From CAZHDI01 sp964531285 (lineage in GTDB: Bacteria > Pseudomonadota > Alphaproteobacteria > JAJFIK01): a stretch of DNA of 39,420 bases. The stretch spans positions 1-39,420 of the forward strand of contig CAZHDI010000026.1 of NCBI GenBank assembly GCA_964531285.1. The letters run 5' to 3'. A model generated the notes under the pieces. The model ran no database searches, was not told the origin of the DNA, and saw only the letters and a list, made by a program, of their open reading frames with translations. Positions 18,533-25,143 of this stretch are shown piece after piece. Every line of letters begins with the position of its first letter. Position 1 is the stretch's first letter. The translations under genes and the position numbers were made by a program.

Positions 18533-19762
18533 TCAAACCACCTTCGGCTCGGGGATCGGAATGATGAATTTTCCGCCCTGATCCCGGAATGTCTGCTGCT
18601 GCGACAGAATTTCGGTCGCGAAATTCCACGGCAGCATCAGCACATAATCCGGCTTGTCTTCCATCAGCTTTTCCGGGGCCGTGATGGGCAGATGCATGCC
18701 CGGCATATAACGGCCCTGTTTGTGATGGTTCCGGTCGCAGACATATTCCACCATGTCGGTACCGATGCCGACATAGTTGATGAGCGTGGCCCCCTTGGCT
18801 GCGGCGCCATACCCGGCGATCCGGTGGCCCTGCCCCTTGAGATCTTCCAGAAGACCGCGCAGCTTGTCGCGCGTATCCATAACCTTGTGGCCGAAATCCG
18901 CATAGTAATCGAATGTGTCGATGCCCAGGCGCTGCTCCTCCGCCAGGAGCCGCGTGAAACCCTCTTGCCGGTCTTCGAATTTCTGCGCATGGATGCGGAT
19001 CGACCCGCCATGAGTCTCAAGCTCAACGATATCGTTGATGTAGAGACCATGCCGGCGGAACAGATTGTCGAGCGCCGTGACAGAGAAATAGCACAGATGC
19101 TCGTGATAGATCGTGTCCCACTCATTGTGTTCGATCAGCGGACGGATATACGGACACTCGATTGAGGTGACGCCGTCATCCTTCAGGAGCGCCGCGATCC
19201 CGGCAACGATGCCGTTGGTGTCGGCCACATGGGCCAGCACATTGTTGCCGTGAATGATATCGGCTTTCTTGCCCTCGCCCGCGAGCTTTTCAGCGAGCGC
19301 TTTGCCGAAGAAATCGTGGATCGTCTCGACACCGATTTCGCGCGCGGCCTTGACCGGGCCGTCGGCCGGATCGATGCCGAGCACCGGGATGCCCTTTTCC
19401 ACATAATTCTTCAGGAGATACCCGTCATTGGAGGCGATCTCCATGACCAGACTGTCGGGGCCCAGCTTGCGGCTGTCGATCAGGGCCAGCGCATTCTCGC
19501 GATTGTGCTTGAGCCAATGATCCGAGAACGACGCAAAGTAAGGATAGTCGCTGTCGAACAGAATCTCCGGGTCCACCGTTTCGGTGATCTGGACCAGGCT
19601 GCAATCCTCGCAGAACGCGACCTCCAGCGGGAAGGTCGGCTCGTTCTCGTCAAGCTGTTCCGGCTTCAGGATCCGGTCAGCCAGCGGCATCATGCCGAGA
19701 TCGAGGAACACCTTGAGATTGGTGCTGTTGCACGAACGGCAGCACTTGAGATTGCCCTTCAT
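18533..19762 (-). CDS. SAM-dependent NDP-sugar C-methyltransferase (TylCIII/NovU-like), zinc-binding
   Basis: 409 aa. The N-terminal zinc domain is CCRSCNSTNLKVFLDLG with the matching pair FCEDCSLVQI. The SAM-binding core is VMEIASNDGYLLKNYV, followed by GNNVLAHVADTNG. The active-site signature DTIYHEHLCYFS matches the YHEH region of sugar 3-C-methyltransferases, and THGGSIRIHA is another family hallmark. A C-terminal domain (IAGYGAAAKGATLINYVG) completes the usual three-domain layout and length. Known members methylate the C-3 or C-5 of 4-keto-6-deoxy-NDP-sugars to make branched sugars. Placement after rfbF and an SDR gene suggests a CDP-linked substrate, which is inference. Of the two methyltransferases here this is the more canonical. 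Confidence 0.88.
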   Translation of the reverse strand: MKGNLKCCRSCNSTNLKVFLDLGMMPLADRILKPEQLDENEPTFPLEVAFCEDCSLVQITETVDPEILFDSDYPYFASFSDHWLKHNRENALALIDSRKLGPDSLVMEIASNDGYLLKNYVEKGIPVLGIDPADGPVKAAREIGVETIHDFFGKALAEKLAGEGKKADIIHGNNVLAHVADTNGIVAGIAALLKDDGVTSIECPYIRPLIEHNEWDTIYHEHLCYFSVTALDNLFRRHGLYINDIVELETHGGSIRIHAQKFEDRQEGFTRLLAEEQRLGIDTFDYYADFGHKVMDTRDKLRGLLEDLKGQGHRIAGYGAAAKGATLINYVGIGTDMVEYVCDRNHHKQGRYMPGMHLPITAPEKLMEDKPDYVLMLPWNFATEILSQQQTFRDQGGKFIIPIPEPKVV

Positions 19763-19835
19763 ATATCCGGTCCGATGTTAAAGGTGGCGCGGCGCCCCGC
19801 GGACGCCGCCGGTCAGATCATCCCGCCCGCCGCGA

Positions 19836-20879
19836 TCAGAGCGACGCGGCGCGGGTTTCGATATGGCGAAGGTCAGCCCCCAGAACATTCTCGCCCATCA
19901 GATATCTCAGATGCGCCAGACGCTGATACTTGTTGCCCTCGAACTCGTCGAGTTCCAGGCCGATCTCCTTGTATTTCGTGTAGAGCTGCTCAATGCCCTT
20001 GCGCACGGTCCATTGCGGCTCGAACGCAGGGAGAACCCGCTTGATCTTGTCGCAATTGACCCGGTAGTTGCGCTTGTCCGGCCCCGCGTCGTCAGCGAAG
20101 CTCACTTCGCAATCGGGCACCACCTCGCCGACAATCTGAGCGATCTCGCGAATCCGGTAATTTTCGTCCGTCCGCCCCACATTGAAGGCTTCATTATGGA
20201 CCGCCTCGCGCGGCGCTTCGAGCGCGGCGATGAAGGCGCGGCTGATATCCTCGATATGGACGATCGGACGCCAGGGCGTGCCGTCGGACTTCATCATCAC
20301 CTTGCCGGTGGTGAACGCCCAGGCGGTCAGATTGTTGGCCACCAGATCGAAGCGGATACGCGGCGAGAAGCCATACGCCGTCGCCGAACGCATGAAGGTC
20401 GGCGTGAAGCTGTCATCGGCCAGCTTGGAGACATTGATCTCGGTATCGACCTTGGACTGACCATAGGGCGTGACCGGATTGAACTCGGATGTCTCATCCA
20501 GGAAATCGTTGCCGCCCGCCCCGTAATTCGAGCAGGACGAGGAGAAGATGTAGCGCTGAACGCCGGCTTCTTTGGCGAGTTCCGCAATCCGCACCGACGC
20601 CTTGTGATTGATATCGTCGGTCAACTGAGGATTGAGATCGCCCATGGGATCGTTGGACAGGCCCGCCAGGTGCAGCACCGCGTCGAAGCCCTTGAAGGCG
20701 TCGGACTTGGCGTCGCGCACATCCACCTGGATCGTGTCGATGTCCGTGAAGCCCGGTCCGAAGGTGCACCGCTCGAACAGATGGCTGTCGAGGCCCACGA
20801 CCTCGTGGCCGCGCTCCAGCAGCAAGGGGGTCATGACGGTGCCGATATAGCCGAGATGGCCAGTCAGAAGAACGCGCAT
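19836..20879 (-). CDS. SDR-family NAD(P)-dependent nucleotide-sugar epimerase/dehydratase
   Basis: 347 aa with GGAGTAGGTCCG before the ATG; 12 bases separate it from the upstream cytidylyltransferase. The Rossmann motif is LLTGHLGYIGTVMTPLL with the Asp of VVGLDSH at the end of strand 2, favouring NAD. AVLHLAGLSNDP and the catalytic set SSSCSNYG plus YGQSK (Tyr and Lys) define an extended SDR. PIVHIEDISRAFIAAL and NEAFNVG are typical of sugar-nucleotide members. It is not obviously RfbG: canonical CDP-glucose 4,6-dehydratases begin with a different VTGHTGFKG segment, yet no other dehydratase is present. It could be the dehydratase, a 3,5- or 4-epimerase, or a 4-ketoreductase of the CDP-sugar path. 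Two methyltransferase genes follow. Confidence 0.85.
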   Translation of the reverse strand: MRVLLTGHLGYIGTVMTPLLLERGHEVVGLDSHLFERCTFGPGFTDIDTIQVDVRDAKSDAFKGFDAVLHLAGLSNDPMGDLNPQLTDDINHKASVRIAELAKEAGVQRYIFSSSCSNYGAGGNDFLDETSEFNPVTPYGQSKVDTEINVSKLADDSFTPTFMRSATAYGFSPRIRFDLVANNLTAWAFTTGKVMMKSDGTPWRPIVHIEDISRAFIAALEAPREAVHNEAFNVGRTDENYRIREIAQIVGEVVPDCEVSFADDAGPDKRNYRVNCDKIKRVLPAFEPQWTVRKGIEQLYTKYKEIGLELDEFEGNKYQRLAHLRYLMGENVLGADLRHIETRAASL

Positions 20880-20891
20880 CGGACCTACTCC

Positions 20892-21677
20892 TTACATCCA
20901 GGGCGGATTGCCCGAGTCCCACAATTCCTGAAGCCGCTTCTTGTCGCGGATCGTATCCATGCACTGCCAGAAGGACTCATGCTTGTAGGCCATGAGTTGA
21001 CCATCGGCAGCGAGGCGCTCCAGCGGCTCTTTCTCGAACTGGGTGTCATCCCCGTCGATATAATCGTAGACGCCCGGCTCGAAGACAAAGAACGCGCCGT
21101 TGATCCACCCTTCCGCGGTTTGCGGCTTTTCGGAGAATTCGGCGACCCGGTCGCCGTCGAACATGATATGGCCGAAACGCGCGGGCGGGCGCACCGCAGT
21201 CATCGTTGCCAGCTTGCCGTGCGCCTTGTGGTATTCGAGAAGATGGCGCAAATCGATATCGGCAACCCCGTCGCCCCACGTCACCATGCAGGTGCCGTCC
21301 CGGAAAAACTGATCGCCCAGACGTTTGATACGGCCGCCGGTATTGGTTTCCTGGCCGGTGTCGATCAGATGCACCTTCCAATCGAAATCGCCGCCATCGC
21401 TATTGTTGGTGTGCTGAACGACTTCGTTCTTACCGAAATCGACCGTGATATCAGTGGTCAGATTGCAGTAATCGACCATATATTTTTTAATGTATTCACC
21501 CTTATAGCCCAGGGCGATGAAGAACTCGGCATCGAAAGAGCGCCGGTACAGCTTCATGATATGCCACAGCATCGGCTTGCCGCCGATCTCGACCATCGGC
21601 TTGGGCTTAGTCTCGGTCTCTTCGGACAGACGGCTGCCCAGTCCACCGGCGAGGATGCCCACTTTCAGCTTTTGCAT
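20892..21677 (-). CDS. rfbF: Glucose-1-phosphate cytidylyltransferase
   Basis: 261 aa, the standard length. The enzyme joins CTP and glucose-1-phosphate to give CDP-glucose, the entry step to CDP-linked deoxysugars. The N-terminal signature LAGGLGSRLSEETETKPKPM includes the glycine-rich loop and catalytic Arg and Lys. VEIGGKPMLWHIMK, ALGYKGEYIKKY, and TWGDGVADIDL with its metal-binding Asp pair follow. The C-terminal KHESFWQCMDTIRDKK is characteristic of RfbF. It is the first gene of a minus-strand set (rfbF, SDR, two methyltransferases, wzc), and the roughly 500-base space before it should hold the promoter. Confidence 0.95.
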   Translation of the reverse strand: MQKLKVGILAGGLGSRLSEETETKPKPMVEIGGKPMLWHIMKLYRRSFDAEFFIALGYKGEYIKKYMVDYCNLTTDITVDFGKNEVVQHTNNSDGGDFDWKVHLIDTGQETNTGGRIKRLGDQFFRDGTCMVTWGDGVADIDLRHLLEYHKAHGKLATMTAVRPPARFGHIMFDGDRVAEFSEKPQTAEGWINGAFFVFEPGVYDYIDGDDTQFEKEPLERLAADGQLMAYKHESFWQCMDTIRDKKRLQELWDSGNPPWM

Positions 21678-22178
21678 GATTGATCACTTGCCCTCGTTGC
21701 TGCGCGCCGGTCGGTGCCGCCGGCCCGCTGATTTCCCTGATGGCGCGACTTGCCTCTCACAAAACCGCCCTAAGCCGCCCTCGTCCGTGATCCCAAAGCC
21801 GGCCATCCTGGACCGGGAATCGGATATAAACGGACTATAAAAAGCGTATCGGTACCGGCTTATTCCGAGACTCATCAAGGAAAAGTGACTGTGCCCCCTC
21901 CGCGCGCGCGCACTATACGCAAGTTGCTCTAACAAGAAAAGGCGCTCCTGAGACGCTTTATGAGCGCCTCGGCGCCGTCCGCGAAAGGGCGCAAAAGAGG
22001 GGCGCGTGGGTGCGATCGCCCCCCTCATCCCGCGCCTCGGGGCCTGTCCGTCCGCGTAGCGCGGCGCTCGAACGGCGAGCCGGACGCCCCTTCAGCCAGT
22101 CTCTTTTTCGCTGCCCCCGACCCAATTGGACCGGTTCTTGCTGGACTGTCGGCACGAGTTCGTCATTCCAAAGGGGCA
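21678..22178. other. 501-base divergent intergenic region between rfbF and the LuxR-type regulator
   Basis: No gene is supported. The left part (about 21825-21860) is AT-richer than its surroundings (GGATATAAACGGACTATAAA), a plausible promoter zone for the minus-strand sugar operon. A hairpin lies at 21940-21969. The right part is GC-rich with no clear signal until the AAGGGGCA ribosome site before 22179. Confidence 0.4.
21940..21969 (-). other. Hairpin AGGCGCTC/GAGCGCCT, terminator-like on the minus strand
   Basis: An 8-base stem (21940-21947 with 21962-21969) encloses a 14-base loop. Read on the minus strand the second arm is followed by TTTTCTTG, a weak terminator pattern, but no minus-strand gene ends here. 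It may belong to a small transcript or to the leader of the regulator gene. Confidence 0.35.
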
Positions 22179-22865
22179 ATGAGTACGATGTCTCATACAC
22201 GCGTCATTCTTCTGGGGCGGAACCGCCTCTTTCTTCAAGGGTTGGGGAATCTGTTGCCCCGTGACCGGTTCGAGGTGCTGGCCGAAGCGTCGGACGCCCA
22301 GGGCCTGAGCCTGCGCCGCGATCTGAGCCAGATCAGCAGCGGCAATGTGGTCCTTCTGGACCCGCCGGCCGACAAGGAACGCATGGCCGAGGAACTGCGT
22401 CAGGTGCGGGCGCTTCTGCCGCGCAGCGTCGTGGTCGTGCTGTCCGATACGCTGTGCCCGCGTAGCCTGTCGGCGAGCCTGGCCGCCGGAGCCAAGGGCT
22501 ATCTTCTCAAGACAATCTCGGTCGATGCGCTGCTGCACTCGATCGAACTGGCCCGGCTCGGTGAGACGGTCCTGCCGACCAAGCTGGCAAGCCTTCTGGT
22601 GAACGGCATGCCGGATCTCGCCAGCAAAGACGGCGCCGAGATTGCCCAGGCGGGCCTTTCAGACCGCGAGACCCAGATCCTGTCCTGCCTCGTTGCAGGC
22701 AATTCCAACAAGGTCATCGCCAACCGGCTGCACATCACCGAGGCCACGGTGAAGGTTCATATGAAGAGCCTGCTGCGCAAGATTAAGGTCTCGAACCGCA
22801 CCCAGGCGGCCATCTGGGCGGTCAATCACGGCATGGCCCAGCCGACCGCCATGGCGGCGGAGTAA
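22179..22865 (+). CDS. LuxR/NarL-type DNA-binding response regulator with degenerate receiver
   Basis: 228 aa from the ATG at 22179, six bases after AAGGGG. The N-terminal domain has the receiver fold: HTRVILLGRNRLFLQGL, then NVVLLDPPADKER, VVVVLSDTLCP and AKGYLLKTI. The candidate phospho-Asp (VVLLD), the Ser/Thr region and the Lys are present, but the acidic pair normally at the end of strand 1 (DDH or DDE) is replaced by GRN, so ordinary Mg-dependent phosphorylation is doubtful. The C-terminal helix-turn-helix is standard: LSDRETQILSCLVAGNSNKV, ITEATVKVHMKSLLRKI. No histidine kinase is nearby. Its place inside the polysaccharide locus, divergent from rfbF, suggests it regulates these genes; that is inference. 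A strong terminator follows. Confidence 0.9.
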   Translation: MSTMSHTRVILLGRNRLFLQGLGNLLPRDRFEVLAEASDAQGLSLRRDLSQISSGNVVLLDPPADKERMAEELRQVRALLPRSVVVVLSDTLCPRSLSASLAAGAKGYLLKTISVDALLHSIELARLGETVLPTKLASLLVNGMPDLASKDGAEIAQAGLSDRETQILSCLVAGNSNKVIANRLHITEATVKVHMKSLLRKIKVSNRTQAAIWAVNHGMAQPTAMAAE

Positions 22866-22896
22866 CGCTGAGGCCACATCGGTCTCGACCATCAAA

Positions 22897-22924
22897 AACC
22901 CGGGGCCTGCGCCCCGGGTTTTTT
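22897..22924 (+). terminator. Rho-independent terminator of the LuxR-type gene
   Basis: AACCCGGGGC (22897-22906) pairs fully with GCCCCGGGTT (22911-22920) around a CTGC loop, followed by further T. The left side has an A-run, so it could work in both directions. Confidence 0.93.
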
Positions 22925-22960
22925 GTGTGCAGCCTCAATCCCACGACAGCATGGGCGCAC

Positions 22961-22993
22961 AAAAAAAGACCCGAGGCGCAAGGCGCCCGGGTC
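22961..22993 (-). terminator. Rho-independent terminator of the AAA ATPase gene
   Basis: On the minus strand a GC-rich stem (22983-22993 with 22968-22979, one bulged base, loop of three) is followed by seven T (22967-22961). It lies 36 bases after the ATPase stop, back to back with the regulator's terminator. Confidence 0.9.
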
Positions 22994-23028
22994 TCCTTAT
23001 CGGCTTTCGATAATGCGATGGTGCCACA

Positions 23029-24846
23029 TCACTCCATGTGGTGCGGCAGGTGACCGGCGGGCGGCGCTTGCGGGCCCGCCTCGCCTTCCGTGCCCTCCAT
23101 ATCGGAGGCCGGCAGATAGGCCGCGTCCACATCGCGGGTGCGGCTATCGGCGAGCAGCGGGATACGGACGATCTTCTTGAGCATCACAACCGCGCGCATG
23201 GCCGGATGGGCAAAGCGATAGAAGGTGCCCTCCGACGTATCGAGCTTGCGCAGCACGCCGGTCTTGCCTTTGCCGCACAGCGGCAGCAGCGCCGTGTGCA
23301 ATTCGGCTTCCTTCCACTTCTTGCCCAGGATCTGTTTGGACAGCACCGCCATGGCATTGGCCGAGAACAGACCGCTTGTGGTGCAAGGCGCGCGCACGGC
23401 GAGATACAGAAGATCCGCGTTGTCCCGGCCCTTCTCGAAGCGGCACACCTCATCATACTGATTGCGCAGCTTGGAATCGATTTTGGTGACCGCGTCCGAG
23501 ACGATATTGGCCAGATCTTCCATCTCGATCACCACGCCCTGGCGGCGCGAAGCCCGGCGGGCCGACAGGAAACACAGCCATTGCAGGACATTCGGCACGC
23601 CCTGGCTGAGCCGGGCGATCGCTTGAATCGTATCGTCATTGAACGGAACGCCCACCCGGCGCGAGCCTTCGAGGATGACCTCCTCGATCTCATGGAGCGA
23701 GAACGGGTCGATATAGACCCCGACCGCGTTGGGCAGCCCCTCGATATCGTCCTGAAGCAGTTCCGACGGGCTGTCGGCCCGGCCCAGAATAAAGAAGGAG
23801 AGCCAGCCGCCCTGATCCGACAGCGCTTTCATGACCTGACACAGCTTGGTCTTCAGGTCCTTGCTCTGAATCTGTTCGTAATCGTCGATGATGACGATGG
23901 CCTGGTTGTCGGAGAGCTTGTTCAGCGCCCGGATCACCCGGTTCACGCTCAGGCTTTCCTCGCCAAGGAATTCGCTCACCATATCCATGGCGTTGTCGTT
24001 GAGAAGCTCATTGAGATCCTGAACCCCAAGGCGCTCCCACAACACGCTGCCCGCCGGCGTCTCCTCGATCTGATCGAAGAGTTCCTCGAAAATCGTCCGG
24101 ATCAGGCTGGAAAAGGTCAGATCGGCCGTTCCGGTCACCCGCGCGACGAGATAGCCGGAATTGCGGGCAAAACTCGTCACCACATTGGCAAGCGAGGTCT
24201 TGCCCAGGCCGTGTTCGCCGCACAGCACCACATGGGCGCATTCTTCTTCGATCGCCTCGACCACCGTGCCGATGATCGCGCGCCGGCCGAGGAATTCCTC
24301 GGACTTCCGCTTCGGGCGGGTCGGCGTGAAAATATCGCGATAGCTGCGCTGACGGTCCTGGGACCGGCGGCGCGCTTCTTTCGTACGGCGCCACAGACGC
24401 GCATTGGCGACATCGGAAAACCCGGTCGTATAGACATCCTCGCCCGGATGGCCCGTGCCGTTGAAATCGGCAACGCCGGTGCCCTGTCCAACCACGGAAA
24501 TATCGCGCGCGAGCGAGCCGTCGGACTGACCGCTCAACCCATCCGCCTGCGGACCGTTCGGGCCGGGAGAGACGATCTCGGCTTCCTCGACCGGAAGCCC
24601 GTCATCGTCCTCATCCCCCAACGCACCGCCGCTCGCCATGTTGAGTCCGGAACCGCGCAGACGGCTGGCCGCATGGGACGCGCCCACGCCGGCGGGACGA
24701 TCGCCCGGATCGCCCAAATCGCCCTGCGGCGGCTGGATCTCGCCCTCGGGCGCATCGTCATCGACGAATTCGATCTTCACACCACGGCCGTCGCCGCGCT
24801 CGGCGCCGCCCAGAAACGAAGATAACAGCCCGGATCGCTTGGCCAT
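23029..24846 (-). CDS. AAA-family ATPase (ExeA/AAA_16-like) with long disordered N-terminus
   Basis: 605 aa; AAAGG lies eight bases before the ATG. Residues 1 to about 165 are acidic, Gly/Pro-rich and probably disordered. The ATPase part begins RDIFTPTRPKRKSEEFLGRR and has Walker A GEHGLGKTS (about 208-216) and Walker B AIVIIDDYEQI (about 315-325), followed by WLSFFILGRADSP as the sensor region and a helical lid (ARLSQGVPNVLQWLCFL). The C-terminal 200 residues include a probable winged-helix part ending RFAHPAMRAVVMLKKI. It resembles ExeA-like or PEP-CTERM-associated ATPases found with polysaccharide genes, but it is much longer and no exosortase is here. No membrane segment is seen. Role unknown; it may be a signalling or assembly ATPase of the locus. 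Confidence 0.8.
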   Translation of the reverse strand: MAKRSGLLSSFLGGAERGDGRGVKIEFVDDDAPEGEIQPPQGDLGDPGDRPAGVGASHAASRLRGSGLNMASGGALGDEDDDGLPVEEAEIVSPGPNGPQADGLSGQSDGSLARDISVVGQGTGVADFNGTGHPGEDVYTTGFSDVANARLWRRTKEARRRSQDRQRSYRDIFTPTRPKRKSEEFLGRRAIIGTVVEAIEEECAHVVLCGEHGLGKTSLANVVTSFARNSGYLVARVTGTADLTFSSLIRTIFEELFDQIEETPAGSVLWERLGVQDLNELLNDNAMDMVSEFLGEESLSVNRVIRALNKLSDNQAIVIIDDYEQIQSKDLKTKLCQVMKALSDQGGWLSFFILGRADSPSELLQDDIEGLPNAVGVYIDPFSLHEIEEVILEGSRRVGVPFNDDTIQAIARLSQGVPNVLQWLCFLSARRASRRQGVVIEMEDLANIVSDAVTKIDSKLRNQYDEVCRFEKGRDNADLLYLAVRAPCTTSGLFSANAMAVLSKQILGKKWKEAELHTALLPLCGKGKTGVLRKLDTSEGTFYRFAHPAMRAVVMLKKIVRIPLLADSRTRDVDAAYLPASDMEGTEGEAGPQAPPAGHLPHHME

Positions 24847-25143
24847 GCCAAACCTTTCAAATCAAGTGCACCGGGATGTGACGGGGGATCGCGGCGCCAG
24901 CCCGATAGCCGGAATAGACACTGCAAGCGAGCCGGCTCGCTTCAAGACCCCTGTGTCACGCGGTGGCAGGTCACCCACCCCATCGCGCCCAATGTCTAAA
25001 CCCCAGGTTACATGCAAAACCCTAGGGAAACCAGTCGTCCGCTGCACCGCATCATGACGGGCGCGGTCCATCTTGCGTAGCAACCTTCATGCCGGTCCCA
25101 CCACCCTGAGGCCATGGCCCGGCAACCACCTGCAACCAGCCGG
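24847..25143. other. 297-base gap upstream of the ATPase gene with an 18-base palindrome
   Basis: No gene is supported. A perfect palindrome lies at 24925-24942. The stretch 24990-25035 has AT-richer sequence on the minus strand that could be the ATPase promoter. The Wzy gene ends at 25144 without a T-run terminator, so readthrough into the ATPase gene is possible. Confidence 0.4.
24925..24942. promoter_or_regulatory. Perfect 18-base palindrome AAGCGAGCC/GGCTCGCTT
   Basis: AAGCGAGCCGGCTCGCTT is fully self-complementary with no central spacer and sits about 80 bases before the ATPase start. With no loop it is a poor RNA hairpin, so an operator for a dimeric regulator is more likely; this is inferred from symmetry. 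Confidence 0.45.

Noticed and set aside
19863..21683. Plus-strand open frame of about 600 codons
   Set aside because: Antisense to rfbF and the SDR gene, with no recognisable domain.
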